Shown here: one piece after another, positions 1 through 9,258 of the stretch
Layout of the letters: every line of letters begins with the position of its first letter
Position numbering within the stretch: the first letter of the stretch is position 1
NCBI RefSeq assembly: GCF_003952505.1
Contig: NZ_CP034450.1
Location: forward strand, 3,968,001 to 4,032,000
DNA length: 64,000 nucleotides
Origin: Mesorhizobium sp. M4B.F.Ca.ET.058.02.1.1
GTDB lineage: Bacteria > Pseudomonadota > Alphaproteobacteria > Rhizobiales > Rhizobiaceae
Direction: 5' to 3'
The notes under the pieces: model-generated
What the model saw: the letters and a program-made list of their open reading frames with translations, nothing else
What the model was told of the DNA's origin: nothing
Databases searched by the model: none
Translations under genes and position numbers: made by a program

Positions 1-352
1 GCGGGTTGATGTATGGCAGGGCGATGGCGATCGCGAGCGCCGCGACGGCGGCGGCGGCGAGGCCGCGCCAGAAGGTGAGGCTCGACCAGAGGCCGGCGCG
101 GGACTCTTGGGCGAACAGCCGGCGATCGATCGCCTCCTTGACCCTGATCGGAGGCTCGGTCTCCGGATAGGCGGCGGCCATCGGCGAAAGGTGAACCTCC
201 CAGCGGTCGACAAGGCGCGCGAAAGCGGCGTCCGCCTCGATGCGGCGGGACGCGATCTGGCGTTCGTCCGCGGCCAGGACGCCAAGAACGTATTCGGCGG
301 CGAACAGGTCGTCGCCTCCACGTTCCGGTCCGTTTTCCTCTGCCAGCGTCAT
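1..352 (-). CDS. Anti-sigma factor (RskA/ChrR-like), partial at window edge
   Basis: About 117 N-terminal residues are visible; the gene runs off the left edge. It starts MTLAEENGPERGG and contains FAAEYVLGVLAADERQIA, typical of the cytoplasmic domain of anti-sigma K type factors, then a single hydrophobic segment at about residues 93-113 (FWRGLAAAAVAALAIAIALP). The family holds an ECF sigma factor at the inner membrane by its N-terminal domain. The ATG overlaps the stop of the sigma gene in an ATGA, so the two are translationally coupled. Family by position and sequence style; the signal sensed is unknown. Confidence 0.85.
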   Translation of the reverse strand, partial: MTLAEENGPERGGDDLFAAEYVLGVLAADERQIASRRIEADAAFARLVDRWEVHLSPMAAAYPETEPPIRVKEAIDRRLFAQESRAGLWSSLTFWRGLAAAAVAALAIAIALPYINP

Positions 353-888
353 CTTTCCAGGCATTCCCTGAGTTTCAACAGGCTGCGCCGCAGCCAGGTC
401 CGCATCGTGTTCAGCGGCACGCCATGGCGCTCCGCCAGCTCGGCATAGCTTTCGCCGTTCAGATAGGCGCCCCGGACGGCCGCCGCCCGGTCCTTCTCCA
501 ACTCGTCGAGGCAATGGTAGATGCGCACGGATTCACCGCCCGCCACGGCCATGGCCTCCGGTCCCGGCGCCGGATCGGCCACGTTGAGCGCGGCGTCGAT
601 ATAGGCGGCCGGCTCGCGCCGCGCCCGAATGCGATCGATCGCATGATTGCGCGCAATAGCCACCAGCCAGGAAATCGGGCTTAGATCGGAGACCGCGAAA
701 CGATCCGCCTTCGTCCAGATCTTGACGAAGACCTCCTGCAGCGCTTCTTCCGCATCTCCCCTGTCCTTCAATACACGAAGGCAGACACCGAAAAGTTTCG
801 CGCTGGTCTGCCGGTAGAGCAGATCAAACGCTGCCCGGTCCTTCATTGAAGTCCGGACGATCAGCTGGCTGATGTCCTGCGGCGCCAT
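349..888 (-). CDS. ECF RNA polymerase sigma factor (SigK/RpoE group)
   Basis: 179 aa, normal for ECF sigma factors. Region 2 lies at about residues 20-90 (FDLLYRQTSAKLF, GDAEEALQEVFVKIW, then SWLVAIARNHAIDRIRARR for -10 recognition and melting). Region 4 with its helix-turn-helix is at about 140-179 (YAELAERHGVPLNTMRTWLRR). It directs core polymerase to a small stress or envelope regulon and is held inactive by the anti-sigma factor encoded immediately downstream with a 4-base overlap. Start chosen at the Met before APQDISQ; upstream lies the divergent amidase promoter region. Confidence 0.93.
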   Translation of the reverse strand: MAPQDISQLIVRTSMKDRAAFDLLYRQTSAKLFGVCLRVLKDRGDAEEALQEVFVKIWTKADRFAVSDLSPISWLVAIARNHAIDRIRARREPAAYIDAALNVADPAPGPEAMAVAGGESVRIYHCLDELEKDRAAAVRGAYLNGESYAELAERHGVPLNTMRTWLRRSLLKLRECLER

Positions 889-1042
889 GGCGGCAAATTA
901 GAGGATTGCCATACATTTGCAACGGCGCAGGCAATACTGTCCCCCTCAAAGCTTGCGATGATCTTTGCTCACGATGGGTTCGCGCGCCGTTGCCAAGCAA
1001 ATCGGCTGCCGCTAGCCTCCGGGCCGGCGGAGGACAGCGGCG

Positions 1043-2539
1043 ATGTCGGTCGAACGGGTGCTGTGGGAAGAGGATGCGACCGGCCTGGCCGGCCTGGTGC
1101 GCAAGGGCGAGCTCTCGCCGCAGGAGCTTGTCGACGCGGCGATCGCGCGCGCCGAGGCGACGCGCCCCGACATCAACGCCATCGCCGAGCCGCTCTATGA
1201 TGCGGCGCGGGCGCGCGCCAAGAGCGTCGACCGCGCGCTGCCGCTCGCCGGCGTGCCCTTCGCGCTGAAGGATCTCGGCATCGGCCTCAGGGGCGTGCCG
1301 ATCCATGGCGGCAGCCGCATCCCGGCTTTCACCGCCGACTACAATTCGGTGATGGTCGAGCGCCATCTCGCCGCCGGCCTGATCCCGATCGCCACCACCA
1401 CCTCGCCCGAGCACGGGCTGAGGCTGATGACGGAATCGGCGGCCTTCGGCATCACCCGCAATCCGTGGAATATGGGCTATACCACAGGCGGCTCGTCCGG
1501 GGGCGCCGCGGCACTGGTGGCAGCCGGCGTGGTGCCGGCGGCGCACGCTTCCGACGGCGGCGGCTCGATCCGGGTGCCCTCGGCCTGCAGCGGGCTGGTC
1601 GGCTTGAAGACCTCGCGCGGCCGCGTGCCGCTGACGCCGCTCACCAGCGAAAGCTGGTACGGCATGGTTGTCGACCACGCGGTCGCCCGCTCGGTGCGGG
1701 ATTCGGCGCTGCTGCTCGACCTGACGCATGGGCCGGATCCGCTGTCGCCCTATGGCGCGCCGGCGCCGAAAGGCAGCTTCGCCGCCGCCGCGGCGCGCGA
1801 TCCCGGCAAGCTCAGGCTCGCCGTCTACCGCAAGTCGCCGCTCGGCCTGCCGATTTCGGCCGAGACGCTGCAAGCGCTGGACACGGCTATCGCGTTGGCG
1901 CGCGAGGGCGGTCATACGGTCGACGAGATCGACCTGCCCTATATCGGGCGCGATTTCATGGCCGACTTCTGCAAGACGGTGACCTCGGCGGTGGCCGGCA
2001 CGATGCGCGCCGAGGCGCTGCGCGTCGGCCGCTCCGTTGCCGGCGACATCGAGCGCGCCACGCGTGTCTTGAGCCGCTTCGGCGATATCATCCCGGCCGG
2101 CGAACTCTATGAGATCCTGCAGCGGCTCAATGCCACGTCGCGCCGGCTGATCGCCGAGACAGCCCAGTACGATGCGGTGCTGATGCCGATCATCGCACAC
2201 CCGCCGCTGGCCTGCGGCGCCATGGACCCGAAGGGCGCCGACGAGTTCATCGAGAACCTGCTGGACAAGCTGCATTTGACCAGGCTGCTCAGGGCCAAGT
2301 CGTTCCTCGGGCAGCTGATGGACAAGAGCCTGTGGTTCACCCATTGGCCGGCGATCCAGAATGTCACCGGCCAGCCGTCGATCGCGCTGCCGGTCCATGT
2401 CACCGAGGCAGGCCTGCCGCTCGGCATCCAGGCGGCGGGGCGCCCGGGCGACGAGGAGACGCTTTTGTCCTTCGCCGCGCAGATGGAGAAGATTTCGGGC
2501 TGGCTGGAGCGGCGGGCGCCGCTCAAGGTGCCGGGCTAG
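1043..2539 (+). CDS. Amidase signature family amidohydrolase
   Basis: 498 aa. Amidase-signature enzymes hydrolyse carboxamides with a Ser-cisSer-Lys triad. All three are visible: Lys76 in FALKDLG, the cis-Ser in TTGGSSGG (about 151-152) and the nucleophile Ser175 in SDGGGSIR. A GGAGGACAGCG ribosome-binding site precedes the ATG. It lies alone, divergent from the sigma factor and followed about 100 bp later by argB. It resembles GatA-like amidases, but there is no gatB or gatC here, so it is more likely catabolic or detoxifying; substrate not predictable. Confidence 0.9.
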   Translation: MSVERVLWEEDATGLAGLVRKGELSPQELVDAAIARAEATRPDINAIAEPLYDAARARAKSVDRALPLAGVPFALKDLGIGLRGVPIHGGSRIPAFTADYNSVMVERHLAAGLIPIATTTSPEHGLRLMTESAAFGITRNPWNMGYTTGGSSGGAAALVAAGVVPAAHASDGGGSIRVPSACSGLVGLKTSRGRVPLTPLTSESWYGMVVDHAVARSVRDSALLLDLTHGPDPLSPYGAPAPKGSFAAAAARDPGKLRLAVYRKSPLGLPISAETLQALDTAIALAREGGHTVDEIDLPYIGRDFMADFCKTVTSAVAGTMRAEALRVGRSVAGDIERATRVLSRFGDIIPAGELYEILQRLNATSRRLIAETAQYDAVLMPIIAHPPLACGAMDPKGADEFIENLLDKLHLTRLLRAKSFLGQLMDKSLWFTHWPAIQNVTGQPSIALPVHVTEAGLPLGIQAAGRPGDEETLLSFAAQMEKISGWLERRAPLKVPG

Positions 2540-2641
2540 AGAACGGAAGCACGATTTCACGATTGTGACAGCAAAGCCGTTTGCGGCCTGCGGCAATTCC
2601 CGCTAAGACGCGCGCCATCCTTGCCACTTGGGAACGCACCG

Positions 2642-3535
2642 ATGACGGATATCGCCGCCACCGCCGAAATGCAGGCCGCGCTGCTTTCGCGCGCGCTGCC
2701 CTACATGCAGCGCTACGAGAACAAGACGGTCGTGGTGAAATATGGCGGCCATGCCATGGGCGACAGCGAGCTCGGCAAGGCGTTCGCCCGCGACATCGCA
2801 TTGCTGAAACAGTCCGGCGTCAATCCGATCGTCGTGCATGGCGGTGGACCGCAGATCGGCGCCATGCTCAACAAGATGGGCATCGAATCCAAGTTCGAGG
2901 GGGGCTTGCGCGTCACCGACCAGAAGACGGTCGAGATCGTCGAGATGGTGCTGGCCGGCTCGATCAACAAGGAGATCGTGGCGCTGATCAATGCCGAAGG
3001 CGAATGGGCGATCGGGCTGTGCGGCAAGGACGGCAACATGGTGTTCGCCGAAAAGGCGCGCAAGACCATGATCGATCCGGACTCCAACATCGAGCGGGTG
3101 CTCGATCTCGGTTTCGTCGGCGAGCCGGTCGAGGTCGACCGCACGCTGCTCGACCTGCTCGCCCGCTCCGAAATGATCCCGGTGCTGGCGCCGGTGGCGC
3201 CCGGCCGCGACGGCCACACCTACAACATCAATGCCGACACCTTCGCCGGGGCGATTGCCGGCGCTTGCAGGGCCTCGCGGCTCTTGTTCCTTACCGACGT
3301 GCCCGGCGTGCTCGACAGGAACAAGAAGCTGATCGACGAGCTGACGGTCTCAGAGGCCAAGGCGCTGATCAGGGATGGCACCGTGTCGGGCGGCATGATC
3401 CCGAAGGTCGAGACCTGCATCGAGGCGATCGAGCGCGGCGTCGAGGGCGTCGTCATCCTCAACGGCAAGACGCCGCATTCGGTGCTGCTGGAGCTGTTCA
3501 CCGAGCACGGCGCCGGCACCCTGATCGTGCCCTGA
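2642..3535 (+). CDS. argB: Acetylglutamate kinase
   Basis: 297 aa from the chosen start. Phosphorylates N-acetyl-L-glutamate with ATP, the second step of the acetylated arginine pathway, in the cytosol. Amino-acid kinase fold motifs are clear: [11 protein letters not shown] at the N-terminus, VVHGGGPQI for substrate binding, and [10 protein letters not shown] plus SGGMIPKVE in the nucleotide half. The N-terminal helix before the core is that of the arginine-inhibited hexameric form. The ATG at 2642 is preferred over an in-frame TTG at 2621 because a GGGAA lies about 8 bases upstream. Confidence 0.96.
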   Translation: MTDIAATAEMQAALLSRALPYMQRYENKTVVVKYGGHAMGDSELGKAFARDIALLKQSGVNPIVVHGGGPQIGAMLNKMGIESKFEGGLRVTDQKTVEIVEMVLAGSINKEIVALINAEGEWAIGLCGKDGNMVFAEKARKTMIDPDSNIERVLDLGFVGEPVEVDRTLLDLLARSEMIPVLAPVAPGRDGHTYNINADTFAGAIAGACRASRLLFLTDVPGVLDRNKKLIDELTVSEAKALIRDGTVSGGMIPKVETCIEAIERGVEGVVILNGKTPHSVLLELFTEHGAGTLIVP

Positions 3536-3578
3536 CGCGGCAAGTTCGCCGTTTCCGAGAAACGGCCAATCGCTATAA

Positions 3579-5138
3579 TCAGCCGGCTAATTTTTTCTGC
3601 TCAAGCGATCCCATAGCCGAAGCCGTCGGCCTTGGCGCCGGACGCTGAAAAATCATCGATTCCTCCTCGGCGTCCTGCGGCGCGCCCCAGAATTCGGCGA
3701 GGCTCGGTCCGTCCGTCACGCGGCGGTCGCGGACCAGGAACCCCCAGACTTCGCGAAACCAGACGCGGCGGCCCATCTTCGTGTACCACCGCATCGAATG
3801 GCGCTGCTCGGGATCGCGATGGAACAGGACGCGCGCCAGCGCCTTCGGCCGCGACTGCACGGCGAGCTCGATCAGCTTGACGCTGAAGAACAGCATCCAC
3901 GGCTGCAGCCGCGTCATCTTCAGCACCTGGTGCTTGTAGTCCCAAAGCCGGACATCGGTCTGGATCACCCTGCGATCCCGGGCGATGCGGAAGAACGGCG
4001 TCCAACGGTGCGGCGTGACATAGAGCGCCTGGATCTGGTCCGGATCGTAGGCGATGAGCTGGCGGAAGCCGCGCCACAGATCGTGAAAGCCCTCGTCCTC
4101 GAATCCGGCCACCCACGTCGCCATCGATAAGATGCCGTGCCGCCTGAGCAGCCGGATCGCCTCGCGGTCGGACGCGGTGCTGCCGCCCTTGCGGATCAAT
4201 GACAACGTCTCCTCGTCGGTGTTCTCCATGCCGAGCAGCCAGCGGATGACACCGGCCTTGCGATAGAGATGCAGGATATCGGCGTCGCGCACGATGTCGT
4301 CGGCGCGGGTCGAGCCGACGATCAGCACCGGCACGCTCTCGGCGATCATGGCCTCGAGAAAGGCCCGCCAGGCTCTCTTCGAGGACGTCGGGTTCTCGTC
4401 GGCGAGATTGATCAGCTCGACGCCATGCTCACGGTGCAGCCAGGCGATCTCGCGCGCGAATTTCACGGGATCGCGATGGCGCCAGCGGGTCCAGAAGCCG
4501 CGCTGGCCGCAGTAGTTGCACAGATGCGGACAGCCGCGTGAGAATTGCATGACCACGGCGCGCTTGCCGCCCCAATAGCTGTAGCGTCTGACATCGATCA
4601 GCTCCCAGCCGACACGATAAGCATCGAGATTGACGATCGTGCCTGCGGGGCGCGTGGCGAAAGGACGGTCGAGGTCGTCGCGATAGGCGATGCCGGCCAC
4701 ATCGGCGAGCGGCCGGCGCCGGTCCAACGCCTCGACCAGCGACACGATGGTCGCCTCGCCTTCGCCGCGCACGATGAAATCGAAGGCATCGGTCGCGGCC
4801 AGTATGTCGTGCCAATGGTAGGTCGGAAACACACCGCCATAGATCACCAGCGTCCGCGGCGAGCGTACCTTGACCATCCTGGCGATCCGCAACGCGGTCG
4901 GATGTGCCGACGTCGAACCGGAATGGCCGATCAGGATGCAGTCGGGATCGCCGCGCAGCGCGTCGTCAACCAGCGTCGGAAGCGGCATTGGCCCGAATTC
5001 GGCATCGACGAGCCGCACCTCATGGCCTGCGTCGAGCAGCGGACCGCCGAGCGCCAAAAGGCCGAGCGGCGGCAAATGGTCGTCCGGCACGCGGCTGCCG
5101 ATGGCGGTGTGCGGCGGGTTGATCAGCACGATTTTCAT
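3579..5138 (-). CDS. B12-binding radical SAM protein, BchE-like
   Basis: 519 aa. An N-terminal B12-binding-type domain (about 1-150; VLINPPH, DCILIGHSGST) is followed by a radical SAM domain with the cluster motif C203-x3-C207-x2-C210 (RGCPHLCNYCGQRGFW) and stretches such as VELINLADENP that are characteristic of BchE, the anaerobic Mg-protoporphyrin IX monomethyl ester cyclase. I do not see a DxHxxG cobalamin motif. No other photosynthesis or tetrapyrrole gene is nearby and it is convergent with argB, so its present substrate is uncertain; treat it as a BchE-family enzyme of unproven function. Confidence 0.8.
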   Translation of the reverse strand: MKIVLINPPHTAIGSRVPDDHLPPLGLLALGGPLLDAGHEVRLVDAEFGPMPLPTLVDDALRGDPDCILIGHSGSTSAHPTALRIARMVKVRSPRTLVIYGGVFPTYHWHDILAATDAFDFIVRGEGEATIVSLVEALDRRRPLADVAGIAYRDDLDRPFATRPAGTIVNLDAYRVGWELIDVRRYSYWGGKRAVVMQFSRGCPHLCNYCGQRGFWTRWRHRDPVKFAREIAWLHREHGVELINLADENPTSSKRAWRAFLEAMIAESVPVLIVGSTRADDIVRDADILHLYRKAGVIRWLLGMENTDEETLSLIRKGGSTASDREAIRLLRRHGILSMATWVAGFEDEGFHDLWRGFRQLIAYDPDQIQALYVTPHRWTPFFRIARDRRVIQTDVRLWDYKHQVLKMTRLQPWMLFFSVKLIELAVQSRPKALARVLFHRDPEQRHSMRWYTKMGRRVWFREVWGFLVRDRRVTDGPSLAEFWGAPQDAEEESMIFQRPAPRPTASAMGSLEQKKLAG

Positions 5139-5250
5139 GGCGGACCCTTTGCGGTGGCGATCCGCTGGTCCTAACCGTCGATCTGGATGGCGAGTTGGCT
5201 TGCTTCAGCAGTTTCGGTGCAGCTTTTCCGCAGGAATGGCGCGCCGGCCG

Positions 5251-5733
5251 CTACCGCCTGAGATGCGCGAGCGGCACGTGGCCTGGTCCCTTGATGTTCT
5301 GCAGCACGAGCTGGGTGTGCACGTCGCGCACGCCGGAGAGCCGCATCAGCCGGTGCATGACGAAGGCGTTGAGGTCGTCGACCGAGGGCACCATCACATG
5401 CAGCAGGAAATCATGGTCGCCGGTCATCGTCCAGCAGGAGGACACCTCGTCCATGCGCTGCACGGCGGCGATGAAGCTTTCCGGCGAGCCGTCGCTGTGG
5501 CTGGTGAGCCGCACCTGGATGAACACCTCGACCATCAGGCCCACGGCGCGGCGGCTGAGGACGGCGGCGAAACCCTTGATGATGCCGGCGCTCTGAAGCG
5601 CCTCGAAACGCCGCGCGCACGGCGTGGTCGACAGGCCGATCTCCTGCGCCAGCTCCGATACGGGCTTGCGTCCGTCGCGCTGCAGGATATCGAGCATCTT
5701 GATCTCGAAATCGTCAAACTGAGGCATTTTCAC
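5251..5733 (-). CDS. Lrp/AsnC family transcriptional regulator
   Basis: 160 aa. N-terminal winged helix-turn-helix at about residues 8-60 (LDILQRDGRKPVSELAQEIGLST) and C-terminal RAM ligand-sensing domain (about 70-155, with MTGDHDFLLHVMVPSVDDL). It is divergent from phhA across 136 bp, the usual layout for a local regulator of phenylalanine or tyrosine catabolism, so it probably controls phhA in response to an aromatic amino acid. A second Met two codons in is an alternative start. Confidence 0.92.
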   Translation of the reverse strand: MKMPQFDDFEIKMLDILQRDGRKPVSELAQEIGLSTTPCARRFEALQSAGIIKGFAAVLSRRAVGLMVEVFIQVRLTSHSDGSPESFIAAVQRMDEVSSCWTMTGDHDFLLHVMVPSVDDLNAFVMHRLMRLSGVRDVHTQLVLQNIKGPGHVPLAHLRR

Positions 5734-5869
5734 TCTCCAACAGCCTTTCGATAGCGTCTTTTACCTCGAATTGCGCAAGCAGGCCATGATCAAAGCGGAA
5801 TTGCCTCGCGGTCTCGGGCTAAGCTTCGGAAATAATTGACCCAGTCATGATTTCGCGAGGAGAACAGCC

Positions 5870-6703
5870 ATGACGATCAGCGTTGCCGATTACGCCCGCG
5901 ACTGCGCGGCGCAGGGGCTGCGCGGCGACTATTCGGTCTGCCGTGCCGATTTCACCGTGGCGCAGGGCTACGACTACAGCGCCGACGAGCAGGCGGTGTG
6001 GCGCACGCTGTGCGACCGCCAGACCAAGCTGACGCAGAAGCTCGCGCACCGCTCCTATCTCGACGGCGTCGCGGCACTCGGCCTACTCGACCGGATCCCG
6101 GATTTCGGCGTGATCAGCGAGAAGCTGCGCAAGCTGACCGGCTGGGAGATCGTCGCCGTGCCGGGCCTCATCCCGGCCGCGCCCTTCTTCGACCATCTCG
6201 CCAACCGCCGCTTCCCGGTCACCAACTGGCTGCGGACGAAGGAGGAGCTCGACTACATCGTCGAGCCCGACATGTTCCACGATTTCTTCGGCCATGTGCC
6301 GATCCTGACGCAGCCGGTCTTCGCTGACTTCATGCAGATGTATGGCCAGAAGGCGGAGGACTTGATCGCGCTTGGCGGCGACGAGATGATCACCCGCCTC
6401 TACTGGTACAGCGCTGAATATGGGCTGATCCGGGAACCCGGCCAGCCGGTGAAGGCTTTCGGCGCCGGACTGATGTCGTCGTTCACCGAATTGCAGTTCG
6501 CCATCGAGGGCAAGGACGCCCACCACGTGCCGTTCGACCTCGAGACGGTGATGCGCACCGGCTACGAGATCGACAAGTTCCAGCGCGCCTATTTCGTGCT
6601 GCCGTCCTTCGACGTGTTGCGCGATGCCTTCGGTAGCGCCGATCTCGCCGGCATCGTCGCCCGCCATAAGGGCAAGCCGGCGCTCGACCCGGCGACGGTC
6701 TAG
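5870..6703 (+). CDS. phhA: Phenylalanine 4-monooxygenase
   Basis: 277 aa, the size of bacterial monomeric enzymes. Converts phenylalanine to tyrosine using O2, tetrahydropterin and non-haem iron. The 2-His-1-Glu iron site is visible: His137 and His142 in PDMFHDFFGHVP, and Glu183 in YWYSAEYGL, matching the spacing in Chromobacterium PAH. An AGGAGA ribosome-binding site precedes the ATG. Divergent from an Lrp-family regulator that probably controls it. A perfect 15-bp-arm palindrome begins at the base after the stop codon. Confidence 0.97.
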   Translation: MTISVADYARDCAAQGLRGDYSVCRADFTVAQGYDYSADEQAVWRTLCDRQTKLTQKLAHRSYLDGVAALGLLDRIPDFGVISEKLRKLTGWEIVAVPGLIPAAPFFDHLANRRFPVTNWLRTKEELDYIVEPDMFHDFFGHVPILTQPVFADFMQMYGQKAEDLIALGGDEMITRLYWYSAEYGLIREPGQPVKAFGAGLMSSFTELQFAIEGKDAHHVPFDLETVMRTGYEIDKFQRAYFVLPSFDVLRDAFGSADLAGIVARHKGKPALDPATV

Positions 6704-6784
6704 TGCATGTCGCCCAAAGCGCGCAGCGGTTTGGGCGACATGCATCAAGATAAGTGCTTGTAGCGCGGCGCCTGAATCCGTTTC
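6704..6784. repeat. Intergenic palindromic repeat, family A copy 1
   Basis: TGCATGTCGCCCAAA (6704-6718) and TTTGGGCGACATGCA (6730-6744) are perfect 15-bp arms round an 11-base loop, followed by a conserved tail (CATCAAGATAAG, GCGCGGCGCC, AATCCGTTTC). A diverged copy lies at 27635-27717. As RNA it would fold just after the phhA stop and could act as a 3' stabiliser or weak terminator. The rest of 6785-6924 shows nothing I recognise. Confidence 0.85.
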
Positions 6785-6924
6785 AGCGCGTCGCGCTTTG
6801 AAGTCGGCGTCGCCCAGCCGACCTAGGGAGCGGTTCAGTCGCCAATGAGGCGGTTGGACCGCTCCGAGTATTTGCGGCCACTTGTCATCAGCAAGCTGCC
6901 ACTTGGGTCAGCAAGCTGCCGGGA

Positions 6925-7416
6925 TCAGCCGGCATCCGCCGCCTCGGCCTTCAGCCGGGCAAGCTGCTCGCGCTGCAGGTCGAGCGCGGCGGTGATAAAG
7001 CGCTGGACGGCGGCCAGTTCGGCGTCGCTGAAGCTTGCGATCAGCCTTTCCCCGTCCCGCGCGATCGCGCCATAATAGCGCGCCGACAGCTCGCGGGTCA
7101 GATCGGTCGCCTCGATCACCACCTTGCGCCTGTCTTCCAAGCTGCGTGTGCGCGTCAGCAAGCCGCGCGCCTCGAGCCGGTCGATCAGAGCGGTGACGGC
7201 GGCCGGCGTCAGCCCGGTCGCCACCGCCACCGCGCCCGCCGATTGCGGGCCGCCATAAAGCAGGCCGAGGCATTGGCGCTCCGCCGCATTCAGCCCGAGC
7301 CTCGCTCCAACCGCTTCGTCATAGGCCTGGGTCGCATCCTGCCAGCGCATGATGGCCTGGCTGATGGTGGCCGTCATATCGGTTCGATTCGTGCTTGACG
7401 ATTTTATTTCGATCAT
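6925..7416 (-). CDS. MarR family transcriptional regulator
   Basis: 163 aa. Winged helix core at about residues 45-115 (LNAAERQCLGLLYGG, VATGLTPAAVTALIDRLEARGLLTRTRSLEDRRKVVIEAT), with the DRRKV wing typical of MarR proteins, then dimerisation helices. MarR proteins repress divergent genes until a small ligand or oxidant binds. It is divergent across 95 bp from a 55-aa membrane protein, its likely target. The Met at 7377 (MTATISQ) is an alternative start. Confidence 0.92.
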   Translation of the reverse strand: MIEIKSSSTNRTDMTATISQAIMRWQDATQAYDEAVGARLGLNAAERQCLGLLYGGPQSAGAVAVATGLTPAAVTALIDRLEARGLLTRTRSLEDRRKVVIEATDLTRELSARYYGAIARDGERLIASFSDAELAAVQRFITAALDLQREQLARLKAEAADAG

Positions 7417-7511
7417 CTAACTATCAAATTGTCTAACATTAAGACGTACAGTAGCAATATGCGACCACAGCTTGCGCAAGGCAAGGCCCGGTCGCCGACA
7501 AGGAGCAGAAA

Positions 7512-7679
7512 ATGAGCATGATTCAGCAGCGGACTCCCCTCTCGCACGAAGAGGAGTTCAAATACGCCAAGCTGGCGATGGAATGGTACGGCTGGGGTTC
7601 GCCGATCGGCCTCGGCATTCTGCTGGTCGCGTTGGCGGCAGCAGCGGTGCTGGTGCGCATCGCCGTCTACGGGCTTTAA
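7512..7679 (+). CDS. Small single-span membrane protein, 55 aa
   Basis: Starts MSMIQQRTPLSHEEEFKYAK after a strong AAGGAG ribosome-binding site and ends in a 25-residue hydrophobic segment (SPIGLGILLVALAAAAVLV) and RIAVYGL. Acidic soluble N-terminus plus C-terminal transmembrane helix. Divergent from the MarR regulator and followed by a GC-rich hairpin, so it appears to be a monocistronic MarR-controlled gene. I do not recognise the family. Confidence 0.75.
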   Translation: MSMIQQRTPLSHEEEFKYAKLAMEWYGWGSPIGLGILLVALAAAAVLVRIAVYGL

Positions 7680-7716
7680 GCCCGGCGGCGGAACAATTCC
7701 CCCAAAGGCGCGCCAG

Positions 7717-7753
7717 GGCGGCGCCGGCGGCCTGTCGGGTTGCCGGCGCCGCC
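7717..7753 (+). terminator. GC-rich hairpin, probable terminator
   Basis: GGCGGCGCCGGC (7717-7728) pairs perfectly with GCCGGCGCCGCC (7742-7753) across a 13-base loop, followed by a weak pyrimidine tract (TGCTTCTTCC). It lies between the small membrane protein and the convergent GMC oxidoreductase and could serve either. Confidence 0.5.
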
Positions 7754-7818
7754 TGCTTCTTCCGAATGATTGATTTCCTCCCGGACGGAAAACCGCGACG
7801 CACTTTTCCTGGAATTGC

Positions 7819-9258
7819 CTAGACGGCGATGATCTTGCTCAGATGATCGCCAAGCCGGCAGGCCAACGCGGTGATGGTCGTGGTGGGATTGCATTCGCCC
7901 GAGGTGCAGAACACCGAGGAGCCGCCGACATAGAGATTGTCCATGCCGTGCACCTTCGAATTGGCATCGACCACGCTCTTGGTCACATCGGTGCCCATGC
8001 GCGTGCCGCCCATATGGTGGTGGCCGGCCGTCTCCTCATTCGTCGGATAGTCCCCGCCATTGAGGATCCAGTCGGCGATGCGCACCCGGCCAAGGTTCTT
8101 CTCGGCCAGCGTCTTGCCGAACAGCCTGAGGCCTTCGAGAATTGTGCGGCGTTCCAGCGGGGACTTCTTCCAGTGCAGTTCGATGCGCGGCACGCCGGCG
8201 TGGTCGACATCGGTCTTCGACAGCGCGATCCGGTTCGAGGCCAGCGGCGCCTGTTCCCACGCGACATAGAGCTGGGCGGCGCAACGCAGGCGCTGGCTGA
8301 GCTTGGCGGACATCCATTCGGCCATGTCGGGTGCCGTGCAGGCGAGGTCGGCGATCAATCGCTTGACACTGGGATAGGGCGACTCGATGAGCCTGATGCC
8401 GAAATTCAGGATCTGCAGCCGCTCCATGGCGGTGAGCGTCGGCGAGAAGAAGGCCTCGTTGACGGCATCGACCTCGAACTCGCCATAGTCCGCCAGGATG
8501 GCGTTGCCGCCCTCGAAGGTCGGATGCTCCATCCAGTAGCGGCCGAGGGCTTCCGCGTTCGGCACCACGCCGCCATTCGAGCGCTGGTTCGACCACAGGA
8601 GCAGCCGCGAATTCTCCAGCCCGCCGGTGCACACGATGAAGTAGTCGGCGCTGAAGACGCCGGCGTCCTGGCCGTTCGACCACAGCCGGGCGCCGCTCAC
8701 CCGCCTGCCGTCGCCTGCAAGTTCGGTGGCATAGGTGTTGAGCACCACGGCGATGTTCTTGCTCTTGTCCAGCTCGTCAGCGAACTTCTCGCCGAAGCGC
8801 ACTGCACCGCTCTTGATCAGCTGCACCCAACGGATGTCGTCCGAGATTGGCACATCCGGTCGGAAGTCGGGCAGCTCGAGGATGTCGTGGACTTCCGCCA
8901 GATAGGGCTCGATGTCGGCGCGGCTGATCGGCCAGCCGGTGTCCGGCGCCCAGGCCTTGGGCTCGAAATCCTGGCTGTCGAGCACCCGGCACCAGCCGGC
9001 CCAGTGATTGGAGGAGCCGCCCATGAAGCGCAGCCGCGTGATGTCGAGATCGAAATAGGGATCGCCCACAGTGGTGCCGCGGTAGAAATCCTGCGATTCG
9101 TCGCTGAATTCGCGCGATCCGGCCTCCAGCACGACCACAGGAATGCCTGCAGCGCCGAGCTTTCTGGCGATCGTGGTGCCCGCCGGGCCGGAGCCGAGGA
9201 TGCAGGCCTTGGCGGCGAAATTCGCCGCACGGAAGGCTTCGTAGCTGTCGAAGATCAC
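7819..9258 (-). CDS. GMC family oxidoreductase
   Basis: 479 aa from a GTG start. FAD-binding Rossmann motif near the N-terminus (ACILGSGPAGTTIARKLG), GGSSNHWAGWC for the flavin attachment loop region, and the GMC C-terminal domain with GHHHMGGTRMG and LYVGGSSVFCTSGECNP. GMC enzymes of this type oxidise sugars, polyols or sterol-like alcohols. There is no signal peptide on this polypeptide; instead its GTG overlaps the TGA of a 51-aa ORF bearing a Tat-like N-terminus (GTGA overlap), suggesting a co-translated partner. Substrate unknown. Confidence 0.88.
   Translation of the reverse strand: MIFDSYEAFRAANFAAKACILGSGPAGTTIARKLGAAGIPVVVLEAGSREFSDESQDFYRGTTVGDPYFDLDITRLRFMGGSSNHWAGWCRVLDSQDFEPKAWAPDTGWPISRADIEPYLAEVHDILELPDFRPDVPISDDIRWVQLIKSGAVRFGEKFADELDKSKNIAVVLNTYATELAGDGRRVSGARLWSNGQDAGVFSADYFIVCTGGLENSRLLLWSNQRSNGGVVPNAEALGRYWMEHPTFEGGNAILADYGEFEVDAVNEAFFSPTLTAMERLQILNFGIRLIESPYPSVKRLIADLACTAPDMAEWMSAKLSQRLRCAAQLYVAWEQAPLASNRIALSKTDVDHAGVPRIELHWKKSPLERRTILEGLRLFGKTLAEKNLGRVRIADWILNGGDYPTNEETAGHHHMGGTRMGTDVTKSVVDANSKVHGMDNLYVGGSSVFCTSGECNPTTTITALACRLGDHLSKIIAV

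Noticed and set aside
824..2596. 590-aa minus-strand ORF opposite the amidase
   Set aside because: Arg/His/Gln-rich composition typical of a high-GC shadow frame; the plus-strand amidase has complete catalytic motifs.
3549..3597. Possible argB terminator (GCCGTTT-CCGAG-AAACGGC, then a T-run)
   Set aside because: The T-run is about 20 bases beyond the stem and lies within the end of the convergent gene, so it does not form a proper intrinsic terminator.
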